DNA of 64,000 nt. It comes from Brevundimonas sp. GTDB lineage: Bacteria > Pseudomonadota > Alphaproteobacteria > Caulobacterales > Caulobacteraceae. Shown in pieces: positions 43,532 through 51,276 of the stretch. The DNA is taken from positions 124,001 through 188,000 of the forward strand of contig NZ_JAHBYB010000006.1 in the NCBI RefSeq assembly GCF_019636155.1, in the 5' to 3' direction. The notes under the pieces were generated by a model, which made no database searches, was not told the DNA's origin, and saw only the letters and a program-made list of their open reading frames with translations. Made by a program: the position numbers and the translations under genes. The stretch's first letter is position 1; every line of letters begins with the position of its first letter.

Positions 43532-45060
43532 AGTCGGTCTCCCGCCTCGTGGGCGATCAGGCGTTTGGGAAATTTCATCACGAAAGTAGAGCCTTGACCG
43601 AGTTCGGACTCGATTTCAATGTCTCCGCCAAGGCGCCTTACGCTATTGCGGACGAAAGCCAGGCCCAGGCCTTCGCCCGGTCGATCCTGACGGCCTGAAC
43701 GGCGGAACAGTTCGAACACCCGCTCATGATCCTTGGGCGCGATGCCACGACCGTTGTCCGACAGGCGGAATTCGACCCGGCCGTCACCCGTGTCCCGCCC
43801 GGACGCCACGATCCGACCCGGCCGGTCCGGGTCCAGATACTTGACCGCATTGTCGATCAGATTGCCGAAGATCTGCTCGACCGACAGACGATCACTTTCA
43901 AACCAGGGCAGGCGCTCCACGGTGATGGCGGCGTCGGCGGCGTCGGTCTGATGGCGCACGCTGTCGGCGATGGCCTGGACGAGGTCGGTCATCTCAAGCG
44001 GTTCGGGCGCCAGGTTTCGGCGGCCTTCGCGCGAGAGTTTGAGGATGGCGTTGATCAGCCGGTCCATCTTGGCCGTCGAGGCGCGGATGAAGCCGATGGC
44101 TTCGGGCACGTCTTCGCGGACGGCGGTGACCGCCTCGGCGTCCAGCAGTTTGGGCGACTTGGTTTCGATGGTCTGGACCTGCCGTTCCAGCACCTTGCCC
44201 ACCTGATCCAGCTCGGAGGTGTAGCCCATCACGTTCACCAGGGGCGCGCGCAGGTCGTGGCTGACGATATAGGCGAAGCGCTGGATTTCCTCATTGGCGC
44301 GGGTCAGGGCGGCGGTGCGGTCGCGCACCTTGTCTTCCAGCCCCTGGTTCGCACGATCCAGAGCGTCCCGGCCGGCTTGAATCTCAAGAACATAGCGGCG
44401 GACCATCCAGCCGGAGATGCCCGCCAGCACTAGGATCAGTATCCCGGCGGCCGAGTTGACGACCACGGTCACGGTCGAGGCCCATTCCGAACGGCGACGC
44501 GCGAACTGAAGACGGGTCTCCTGGATTTCATCGATCGCCTGCACCTCCGACCGCAGTCGATCCATGGCCCGCTTGCCCTCGCCGGACCGGACCAGTTGCA
44601 TGGCCTCGCCGATGCGGCCCGCGGACGCCAGAGCCAGGCTGCGTTCCAGTTCGGCCATCTTGTCTTCGGCCAACTGGTCGACAAGGGCGGCGCGCACCGC
44701 CATGTCGGGCTCGACGTCCATCAGACTGTGCAGCCGCTCCAACTGTTCCGGCAGAACGGCCCGGGCCTCATTGAAGGGCGCCAGATACTGAGGCTGGGCC
44801 GCCAGCAGAAATCCCCGCTGGCTGGTCTCGGCGTTGAGGACGGACACCAGGACGTTCCTGGCGGCGCGGCGCGACTGCTGCAGTTGTTCAACGCGGCTGT
44901 TGAACTCCACCGTGCGGCGGATCATCACGAAGGTCGCGGCGTTGATGACCAGCAACAGGACGATGGCGATCGACAGCAGGCCGACCACTGATCGGCTCAG
45001 CGTCGGTGTGCGCAGGAAGCGCATGGCGCCCTGCCAATGATCGCGGATCGCGCCCCTCAT
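43528..45060 (-). CDS. CHASE3-domain membrane histidine kinase
   Basis: The 510-aa kinase has one span (about residues 23-47), a periplasmic CHASE3 sensor (about 48-195; ETSQRGFLLAAQPQYL), a second span (about 197-220), a coiled linker, a HisKA domain with His268 in YIVSHDLRAPL and a catalytic domain (IDNAVKYLD, SDNGRGIAPKD, GEGLGLAFV). The signal is unknown. It heads a coupled set with two receiver proteins and diverges from a small membrane-protein gene. Confidence 0.92.
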   Translation of the reverse strand: MRGAIRDHWQGAMRFLRTPTLSRSVVGLLSIAIVLLLVINAATFVMIRRTVEFNSRVEQLQQSRRAARNVLVSVLNAETSQRGFLLAAQPQYLAPFNEARAVLPEQLERLHSLMDVEPDMAVRAALVDQLAEDKMAELERSLALASAGRIGEAMQLVRSGEGKRAMDRLRSEVQAIDEIQETRLQFARRRSEWASTVTVVVNSAAGILILVLAGISGWMVRRYVLEIQAGRDALDRANQGLEDKVRDRTAALTRANEEIQRFAYIVSHDLRAPLVNVMGYTSELDQVGKVLERQVQTIETKSPKLLDAEAVTAVREDVPEAIGFIRASTAKMDRLINAILKLSREGRRNLAPEPLEMTDLVQAIADSVRHQTDAADAAITVERLPWFESDRLSVEQIFGNLIDNAVKYLDPDRPGRIVASGRDTGDGRVEFRLSDNGRGIAPKDHERVFELFRRSGRQDRPGEGLGLAFVRNSVRRLGGDIEIESELGQGSTFVMKFPKRLIAHEAGDRL

Positions 45061-45186
45061 CGTGTCCAGCTTTACGCGTATCGAGACGCCCCGCCAACAC
45101 GCAACAGGAGAACAAACTCCGCATTATCCATATCTTGCGTTAGGCTGGCCGCTTGAGGTGCGGCGTCAGGGCAGGTGGAGGTCGAG

Positions 45187-45894
45187 ATGGTCTGGTGGTG
45201 GTGGCTCCTTCCCGCGGTCGTGGGCGGCTTGGGACTTGTGGTCCTGCTGTCCGGCCTGACGGGGCTGTTCCGGGGTCGCATCCTGGGCGGCCTGTTCGGC
45301 TCGGCCCTGGGCGGGGCGGCGGTCTTCGCCGGCGCCGTGGCGGCCCTGGCCGGGCTGAATCTCCAGACCTATGGCCGCCTGACCTATGAAAGGCCGGTGG
45401 CCACCCTGCAGGTGAAGCAGCTGGGGCCCCAGTATTTCGAGGCCACGGTGATCCAGCCCGCCATGGGCGAGGCGCGCCCCGCGACCACCGCCGTCTATCC
45501 GCTGCACGGCGACGAATGGCGGATCGAGGCCCAGGTCCTGAAATGGAAGCCCTGGGCCAATGTCCTGGGGCTGGATTCCCAGTATCGGCTGGACCGGCTG
45601 TCGGGCCGCTACCAGTCCATCGAGCAGGAGATCAATGCGACCCGCAGCGTCCATTCCCTGCGTCCGGTCGAAGAGGTCGGCCCCCTGCCCTGGCGGATCG
45701 ACGTCTGGGACGCGGCGCGCAAATATCGCCGCTGGGTCGATCCGGTGGACACCCTCTACGGCGGCGCCGCCTATATGCCGATGGCCGACGGCGCCCGGTA
45801 TGAGGTCTGGCTGACCCAGTCCGGCCTGATCGCCCGCCCCGCCAACGATCAGGCCCGCAACGCCTCGGCCGGCGGCTGGACGCGGGTGGATTAG
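45187..45894 (+). CDS. Membrane-anchored hypothetical protein
   Basis: The 235-aa protein has two N-terminal membrane segments (about residues 3-25, VWWWWLLPAVVGGLG..., and 32-58, GGLFGSALGGAAVFAG...), then a soluble domain with repeated aromatic residues (YRLDRLSGRYQSIEQE, YEVWLTQSGLIARP). Similar proteins are often labelled cation/multidrug efflux pump-like, without proof. ATG was preferred to an earlier GTG because GGAGGTCGAG lies just upstream. Its stop overlaps the convergent esterase stop. Confidence 0.7.
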   Translation: MVWWWWLLPAVVGGLGLVVLLSGLTGLFRGRILGGLFGSALGGAAVFAGAVAALAGLNLQTYGRLTYERPVATLQVKQLGPQYFEATVIQPAMGEARPATTAVYPLHGDEWRIEAQVLKWKPWANVLGLDSQYRLDRLSGRYQSIEQEINATRSVHSLRPVEEVGPLPWRIDVWDAARKYRRWVDPVDTLYGGAAYMPMADGARYEVWLTQSGLIARPANDQARNASAGGWTRVD

Positions 45895-46748
45895 GTCGGC
45901 TTCCGAAGGCCCCCCTCGCCAGCATTCGGACGAAACCCCAGCAGACGCAGGGCGCGGGTGAGGCCGCCGGCGACGACCGAGGCGTGATCCTCGTCTTCCA
46001 GCACCGCCAGGCGCACCGCGTCAGGGCCCAGAACGGCGCCGAGGGTCCGGTGCAGGTCCCGGGTCGCATCGACCATGCGGCGGGCGGCGCGGCGGGGATC
46101 GTCCGTCGCCTCGACCTGCTCCTTTTGCCCGACCGCCAGCAGCACCCGCGCCGCGCCCGGCTTCAGCGCCGACAGGCCGTGTTCCAGCCGGCCGGGGTCC
46201 CACCAGATCGACGGGCTCAGGGCCGCATGGGCGGCGAACAGGCCGGGCCGCTCGGCCAGGGTCAGCAGGGTGAAATAGCCCGCCAGCGAATGGCCCAGCA
46301 GCAGCCGGCGTGCGGGATCGACAGGCGCGGCGGCAGCGGCCAGGGGCAGGACCTGATCGGCCAGGACCTTCAGGAAGTCGCCGCCCCCGCCCGTCTTATG
46401 CGGCCCCTGATCACCGTCGGACACAGGCGGGCCGGGGGTGAAGTCCCGATGGCGTTGGGCCATGTCATAAAGGTCCACGTCCGCCGGGCCGACCCCGAGA
46501 ACCACCGTGGGCGTCACGCCGGTGACCTCTGGCCGCAGGCTCAGCCGCCGCTCTGTCTCGGCCGCCGTGGCGAACAGGGCCGGGCCATCCAGCACCACCA
46601 TCAGGGGATAGCCCCCCGGGGGCGGCGGCTGGTCGGGGATCGACAGGGCGAGGTCATAGTCATGGCCATTCCCGCCCTTCAGGACGCATCGACGCGCGCG
46701 CGGCAGGCGGAAGGGCGTCCAGGGCGTTTCATGCGACGACAGGGCCAT
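45891..46748 (-). CDS. Alpha/beta-hydrolase, siderophore esterase-like (Fes/IroE type)
   Basis: The 285-aa protein has a nucleophile elbow GHSLAGYFTLL (Ser near 166), YPLMVVLDGPALF near the start and a likely catalytic His in EDEDHASVV near the end. The pattern LSPSIWWDPG resembles IroE/Fes-type esterases that hydrolyse ferric siderophores to free iron in the cell. It diverges from the permease gene, 68 bp apart, sharing the region of a Fur-box-like site. Exact substrate unknown. Confidence 0.82.
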   Translation of the reverse strand: MALSSHETPWTPFRLPRARRCVLKGGNGHDYDLALSIPDQPPPPGGYPLMVVLDGPALFATAAETERRLSLRPEVTGVTPTVVLGVGPADVDLYDMAQRHRDFTPGPPVSDGDQGPHKTGGGGDFLKVLADQVLPLAAAAAPVDPARRLLLGHSLAGYFTLLTLAERPGLFAAHAALSPSIWWDPGRLEHGLSALKPGAARVLLAVGQKEQVEATDDPRRAARRMVDATRDLHRTLGAVLGPDAVRLAVLEDEDHASVVAGGLTRALRLLGFRPNAGEGGLRKPT

Positions 46749-46782
46749 GATGCAGCGTAGCAGCGCCGGGACGGCTCGTGTA

Positions 46783-46799
46783 TTGCGATGAGTTCTCAA
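46783..46799. promoter_or_regulatory. Fur-box-like palindrome before the FecCD permease
   Basis: TTGCGA-TGAGT-TCTCAA fits the TTGCGA-N5-TCGCAA pattern with one mismatch. It lies between the divergent esterase and permease genes, where a Fur repressor could control both. The better copy is at 53436-53454. Confidence 0.6.
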
Positions 46800-46816
46800 A
46801 AACGCGCGAGTTCCGA

Positions 46817-47878
46817 TTGTCCGCCCTGCCCGCCGCCTCCGATCCCGATGTCCTGAGCGCCTATCGACGCCTGACCGGCCGCCGGATCCTGATCGTGGCC
46901 GGCCTGGCCCTGCTTTGTGTCGGCGCCTTCGTGCTGGACCTGGTCACGGGGCCCTCGGCCATGACGGCCGGGCAGGTCCTTGGGGGTCTGTTCGATCCGT
47001 CCAGCCTGACCGCGCCCCAGGCCGCCATCGTCTGGCAGGTGCGCCTGCCCTATGCGGTCATGGCGGTAGTGGTCGGGGCGGCCCTGGCCCTGGCGGGGGC
47101 CGAGATGCAGACGACCCTGAACAACGCCCTGGCCAGTCCCTTCACCCTGGGGGTGTCGTCGGCGGCCTCGTTCGGGGCGGCCCTGGCCATCGTCTTCGGC
47201 GCCGGACTGCCGTTCGTGGCGCGCGACTGGCTGATCCCGCTGAACGCCTTCCTGTTCGCCTTCGGCTCGGTGCTGCTGCTTCAGGCCATGGCGCGGGCGC
47301 GGGGCGCGGGGGTCGAGACGGTGGTGCTGTTCGGCATCGCCCTGGTCTTCGCCTTCAACGCCCTGGTGGCCCTGACCCAGTTCGTGGCCTCGCAGGAAGC
47401 CCTGCAGCAGCTGGTGTTCTGGAGCATGGGGTCCCTGTCGCGCGCCACCTGGGCCAATGTCGGGGTGGCGGCCCTGACCCTGGCCCTGGTCACGCCCTTC
47501 TCACTGGCCGCGTCGCGCGGCCTGACGGCCCTGCGTCTGGGCGAGGACCGGGCGCGCAGTTTCGGGGTGGACGTGGCGCGGCTGCGCTTCGCCTCCCTCC
47601 TGCGGGTCAGCATACTGGCGGGGGTTTCGGTGGCCTTCGTCGGGACCATCGGCTTCATCGGCCTGGTCGGGCCGCACATCGCCCGGCTGCTGCTGGGCGA
47701 GGATCATCGCTTCCTGCTGCCGGCCAGCCTGCTGACGGGCTCGCTGATCCTGTCGCTGTCCTCGGCCGCCTCCAAGGCCCTGGCGCCGGGCCAGACCCTG
47801 CCCATCGGGGTGGTCACGGCGGTGGTCGGGGTGCCGGTCTTCCTGCTGCTGATCTTCCGCAACGGCGCCCGGTCATGA
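46817..47878 (+). CDS. FecCD-family iron-siderophore ABC permease
   Basis: The 353-aa protein has about nine to ten membrane spans and the family motifs RLPYAVMAVVVGAALALAGA (start of the FecCD core), GVSSAASFGAALA and GFIGLVGPHIARLLLGEDHR near the C-terminus. It would carry iron-siderophore across the inner membrane with the ATPase next to it. The longer GTG-started frame overlaps the Fur-box-like site, so a TTG at 46817 is preferred; a leaderless start is possible. The ATPase start overlaps its stop (ATGA). Confidence 0.9.
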   Translation: MSALPAASDPDVLSAYRRLTGRRILIVAGLALLCVGAFVLDLVTGPSAMTAGQVLGGLFDPSSLTAPQAAIVWQVRLPYAVMAVVVGAALALAGAEMQTTLNNALASPFTLGVSSAASFGAALAIVFGAGLPFVARDWLIPLNAFLFAFGSVLLLQAMARARGAGVETVVLFGIALVFAFNALVALTQFVASQEALQQLVFWSMGSLSRATWANVGVAALTLALVTPFSLAASRGLTALRLGEDRARSFGVDVARLRFASLLRVSILAGVSVAFVGTIGFIGLVGPHIARLLLGEDHRFLLPASLLTGSLILSLSSAASKALAPGQTLPIGVVTAVVGVPVFLLLIFRNGARS

Positions 47879-48654
47879 GCGAGGGTCTGAGGGTCACCGG
47901 CCTGTCGGCCGGTTATCAGGGGCGGCTGGTGCTGCGCGACCTTTCGCTGGAGGAGGCCGTTCCCGGCCAGGTCGTGTCCCTGATCGGGCCCAATGCGGCG
48001 GGCAAGAGCACCCTGCTGCGCGCCCTGGCCAGCCTGTTGCCCGCGCGCGGGTCGGTGACCCTGGGGCCGCGCGAACTGACCGACCTGTCCCTGGCCGAGC
48101 GGGCGCGGTGGGTCACCTATATGCCCCAGACCCTGCCCCAGGGGGTGGCCCTGACGGTGCTGGAGACCCTGGTCAGCGCTCTGCGGGCCTCACCGGTCCA
48201 GGACGCCGACGCCGGCGATGACGCCGACCGGGCCCTGGCGGTGCTGGAGCGGCTGGACCTAGCCGCGCTGGCGATGCGTCGGCTGGACCAGCTGTCGGGC
48301 GGACAGAAGCAGCTGGTCTCACTGGCCCAGGCCCTGGTGCGGGGACCGCGGGTCCTGCTGCTGGACGAACCCACCAGCGCCCTGGACCTGAGACACCAGC
48401 TTCAGGTTCTGAAGGCCGTGCGCGAACTGGCGCGTGAGCGCGGGATGATCGTGATCATGGTGCTGCACGACCTGCACGCCGCGGCCCGCGCCTCGGACCG
48501 GGTCGTGGTGCTGTCGGACGGCGCCGTCGCGGCCGACGGAACGCCGGTCCAGGCCATCACCCCGGCGATCCTGGCCCAGGTCTATCAGGTGCGGGCGCGG
48601 GTCGAACCCTGCGCCCAGGGGTCTTTGCAGGTCATCGTCGACGACGTGCTGTGA
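47875..48654 (+). CDS. Iron-siderophore ABC transporter ATPase
   Basis: The 259-aa protein has Walker A GPNAAGKSTLLRAL, signature QLSGGQKQLVSLAQAL, Walker B LLLDEPTSALDLRHQ and a switch His (LHDLHAAARASD). It belongs to the FepC/FecE group and pairs with the permease whose stop it overlaps. It powers uptake of iron-siderophore from the periplasmic binding lipoprotein. Confidence 0.93.
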   Translation: MSEGLRVTGLSAGYQGRLVLRDLSLEEAVPGQVVSLIGPNAAGKSTLLRALASLLPARGSVTLGPRELTDLSLAERARWVTYMPQTLPQGVALTVLETLVSALRASPVQDADAGDDADRALAVLERLDLAALAMRRLDQLSGGQKQLVSLAQALVRGPRVLLLDEPTSALDLRHQLQVLKAVRELARERGMIVIMVLHDLHAAARASDRVVVLSDGAVAADGTPVQAITPAILAQVYQVRARVEPCAQGSLQVIVDDVL

Positions 48655-48658
48655 CGCC

Positions 48659-48952
48659 TCAGCCCTCCATCGGGCCCCAGGCGAAGACCAGTTCGCCCTC
48701 GCGGTGGGCGAAACGCTGGATATGCCGCTCGATGATGTCCTGAAGCTGGGGCAGGGCCTCGTCCGCGCCGATGGCCCTGACATCCAGGATGGCGTCGGTC
48801 GCCTTGAGCCCGCAGGCGCGGCCGTCGCCGAAGTCGATATGGCCTTCGGCGGCGTTGAAGACGACCCGGAATTTGTGGCCCCAGTGCTTGCACAGCTGCT
48901 GCAGATAACGGGCGGCGTGGGTGGTGGGGACCTGGGCGCGGGCGATGCTCAT
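48659..48952 (-). CDS. DUF2218 family protein
   Basis: The 97-aa protein matches DUF2218: RAQVPTTHAARYLQQLCKHW, HKFRVVFNAAEGHIDFGDGR and IIERHIQRFAHREGELVFAWG. The function is unknown, but members often lie in siderophore loci, as here. It converges on the ATPase with 4 bp between the stops. Confidence 0.85.
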   Translation of the reverse strand: MSIARAQVPTTHAARYLQQLCKHWGHKFRVVFNAAEGHIDFGDGRACGLKATDAILDVRAIGADEALPQLQDIIERHIQRFAHREGELVFAWGPMEG

Positions 48953-48973
48953 GACGGCGTCTCTCTGAAACAG

Positions 48974-49008
48974 GAACGGCCCGGTCGCCTTGCGGCGCCG
49001 GGCCGTTC
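48974..49008 (-). terminator. Strong hairpin after the YncE-type gene
   Basis: Arms GAACGGCCCGG and CCGGGCCGTTC with extra inner pairs form a long stem, followed on the minus strand by CTGTTTC. It lies about 50 bp after the YncE-type stop codon and just upstream of the DUF2218 gene. Confidence 0.6.
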
Positions 49009-49055
49009 GGCGCGTTCCTGTGGGGAGGAGGATCAGGAACGACCTGGGGCCTGCC

Positions 49056-50117
49056 TCAGGGCAGGATGACGGTGACGGTGTCGCCGGCCGGATCTTCCGG
49101 CGTCGGCGTGCCGGCCGGGGCGTTACGCGGCAGGCCGCGGGCCTTGTTGGTCACATAGACCCGGTTGGTGGCCCGATCGATGGCGATGGTCTGGGGGAAG
49201 GTGCCGGTCTGCAGATTGGCCAGGACCGCATAGTCGGCGCCATCCACGACCGTGACCGTGCCCGCCTGGCGGTTGGCCACATAGACCTGGTTCACCGCCG
49301 GGTTGAAGGCCACGCTCAGGGCGCCTTCGCCGGTCGGCACCTTCTGCACCACCGCGCCGTCGGCGGCGTTCAGCACGGTCAGGTCGCCAGAGCCCTGGCT
49401 GGCGACGAACAGGCGGCCGCCCTCGGCGTCATAGGCGACATTGGTCGGACGCTCGCTGCCGGTCGGGAAGCGGCCGGTCACCTGGTCGGTCGACAGGTCG
49501 ATCACGGCGACGTCGTTGGACGACATGCCGGTGACGAACAGCCGGTTGCCCGCCGTGTCCAGCGCGGCGCCGGTCAGGCCGCCGACCGGGACGGCGATCT
49601 TGCGCTCCAGGATGTTGGTCGCCCCGTCGATGACCCAGACCTCATTCTGGCGGCTGGTGTCGCCAGCCTCTCCGCCGACGATGGTGACGTAGATCTTGTT
49701 GCGCTGCTCATCGACCACCGCCTCGCGGACGTGGGCGCTGTCGTTGTCCCCGTCCTTGACGTGGGCGACAACCTGGCCGGTCGCCAGGTTGACCACCCCG
49801 ACCGAGCCGGAGCGGGTGGCGGTGCCGTACAGCATCTGGGTGCGGCTGTTCAGGCCCAGGCCGTACAGGGGGTCGTCCGAGACATCCACGCCCTCCTCGG
49901 CCGCCAGGGTGGCGCCGTCCAGACGAGCGACGCGGGCGGCCGTCTCGCCGCGCGGACCGACGGCGGCGACATAGATGTCGTTGTCGGCCGGATTGAAGAC
50001 GATCTCATAGACGCCGCCCGGCGCGACCTTGACCGACCGTTCCACGGTCGGTTCGGCCTGGGCGGCCGAGGCGACCAGCATCAGGGTGGCGGCGGCGGGG
50101 AGGAAGATGCGGTTCAT
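49056..50117 (-). CDS. YncE-type periplasmic beta-propeller protein
   Basis: The 353-aa protein has a signal peptide (about residues 1-21, ending ASAAQA) and repeated propeller blades of the YVTN type (IYVAAVGPRGE, IYVTIVGGEAG, VYVANRQAGTV, VYVTNKARGL). E. coli YncE is an iron-regulated periplasmic protein, which fits the iron locus, but its role is not settled. It starts 2 bp after the binding-lipoprotein stop and is probably co-transcribed with it. Confidence 0.87.
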   Translation of the reverse strand: MNRIFLPAAATLMLVASAAQAEPTVERSVKVAPGGVYEIVFNPADNDIYVAAVGPRGETAARVARLDGATLAAEEGVDVSDDPLYGLGLNSRTQMLYGTATRSGSVGVVNLATGQVVAHVKDGDNDSAHVREAVVDEQRNKIYVTIVGGEAGDTSRQNEVWVIDGATNILERKIAVPVGGLTGAALDTAGNRLFVTGMSSNDVAVIDLSTDQVTGRFPTGSERPTNVAYDAEGGRLFVASQGSGDLTVLNAADGAVVQKVPTGEGALSVAFNPAVNQVYVANRQAGTVTVVDGADYAVLANLQTGTFPQTIAIDRATNRVYVTNKARGLPRNAPAGTPTPEDPAGDTVTVILP

Positions 50118-50119
50118 GC

Positions 50120-51274
50120 TCAGGCTCCTTGGGAAGCGGTCGCGCCGGCCGGTCCGGCCAGGTCAACCCAGTAGTCGCCGCGATAGGGGACGGCGAGGAA
50201 TCGGGTGTTGATCTCGTTCAGGGTGGCGCGCGGATCGATGTCGCCGAACAGGTCGGGATGAATCCAGCGGGCCAGGACTTCGGTCGCCACGATGTCGATG
50301 GGCGAATTGATCAGCTGGTGCGACAGGCCATGGGTGCGGCCGTCGCGCACCGCGCTGAGATGGGCGATGCCACGGCGGGCGGCGACCCGGCGCAGCGAGG
50401 CGCGCGCCTGTTCGGTCGTGAACTGCGGCCCGACCACGAAGCCCCCGGCCTTTTCCAGATGGGGACCGCCGGTGGCGATATAGACGTCCGGATCGCGGTC
50501 GATGACATATTCCAGGTTCAGCTTGCCCGAGGCGGCGGTCAGCACGTCCGCCCCGATGTTCCGGCCGCCGACGAAGGCGATGTAGTCGCCGACATTGCCC
50601 CGGCCCGGAGAGTTGCAGCAGTCCGGACCGTTGCCGGCGTGAGCCTCCAGGAAGACGGTCGGGCGGCGGTCCTGCGGAATGTCGGCGACCCGGTCGGAAA
50701 TCCGCTTCAGCCGCTCGGCGCGGAAGGCGTTATAGGCCTGGGCCTGGCTCTCGCGGCCGGTCAGGCGGCCCAGCAGTTCCAGGCTGCGGGCCTGATTCTG
50801 GAACGGATGGGTGAAGAAGTCGATGAAGGCGACCTTCACCCCCGCGGCTTCCAGCTGCGACACCTGGGCGTCGGTCGGCCCCGAGCCCAGGGACACCACC
50901 GCCACCTGAGGGCCCGCCGCCAGCACCGCCTCGACATCGAAGTCGGCGGCGGAACTGGGCGTCTTGGGCAGGGTGGCCAGGGCAGGGAATTTCTGCACGA
51001 AGGCGGTGTAGATTTCGGGGCTGATCCGGTTCACGTCGCCCGACCAGGCGGCCAGGACGCTGACCGGATCGGGATGGATCAGGGCCAGGCCGATCAGATA
51101 GCGACCGTCGTCGATCGACAGCTTGCCCACCGGGGCGGCAATGCTCAGAACGCGGCCTCGCACGTCGGTCAGGGCGCCCGTGCCCTCGGGCGCGGCCCGT
51201 TCGCCGCAGCCGACGACGAGCAGGGTCAGGCCTGCACCGCCGAAACCCAGCAGGCTGCGTCTCCGGACGTTCAC
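50120..51274 (-). CDS. FecB-like iron-siderophore binding lipoprotein
   Basis: The 384-aa product has an Arg-rich signal (NVRRRSLLG) with lipobox LLVVGC and lipidated Cys23. The body follows the periplasmic binding fold (KLSIDDGRYLIGLALIHPDP, AAGPQVAVVSLGSGPT, LEYVIDRDPDVYIATGG). An unusual GPDCCNSPGRGNVGDYIAFVG element holds two adjacent cysteines. It would hand iron-siderophore to the ABC permease. It begins 2 bp after the TonB receptor stop codon. Confidence 0.88.
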   Translation of the reverse strand: MNVRRRSLLGFGGAGLTLLVVGCGERAAPEGTGALTDVRGRVLSIAAPVGKLSIDDGRYLIGLALIHPDPVSVLAAWSGDVNRISPEIYTAFVQKFPALATLPKTPSSAADFDVEAVLAAGPQVAVVSLGSGPTDAQVSQLEAAGVKVAFIDFFTHPFQNQARSLELLGRLTGRESQAQAYNAFRAERLKRISDRVADIPQDRRPTVFLEAHAGNGPDCCNSPGRGNVGDYIAFVGGRNIGADVLTAASGKLNLEYVIDRDPDVYIATGGPHLEKAGGFVVGPQFTTEQARASLRRVAARRGIAHLSAVRDGRTHGLSHQLINSPIDIVATEVLARWIHPDLFGDIDPRATLNEINTRFLAVPYRGDYWVDLAGPAGATASQGA

Positions 51275-51276
51275 CC

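Noticed and set aside
46778..46816. Upstream GTG start for the FecCD permease
   Set aside because: The extra codons overlap a Fur-box-like palindrome and add a non-conserved, charged N-terminus; a TTG at 46817 fits family length better.
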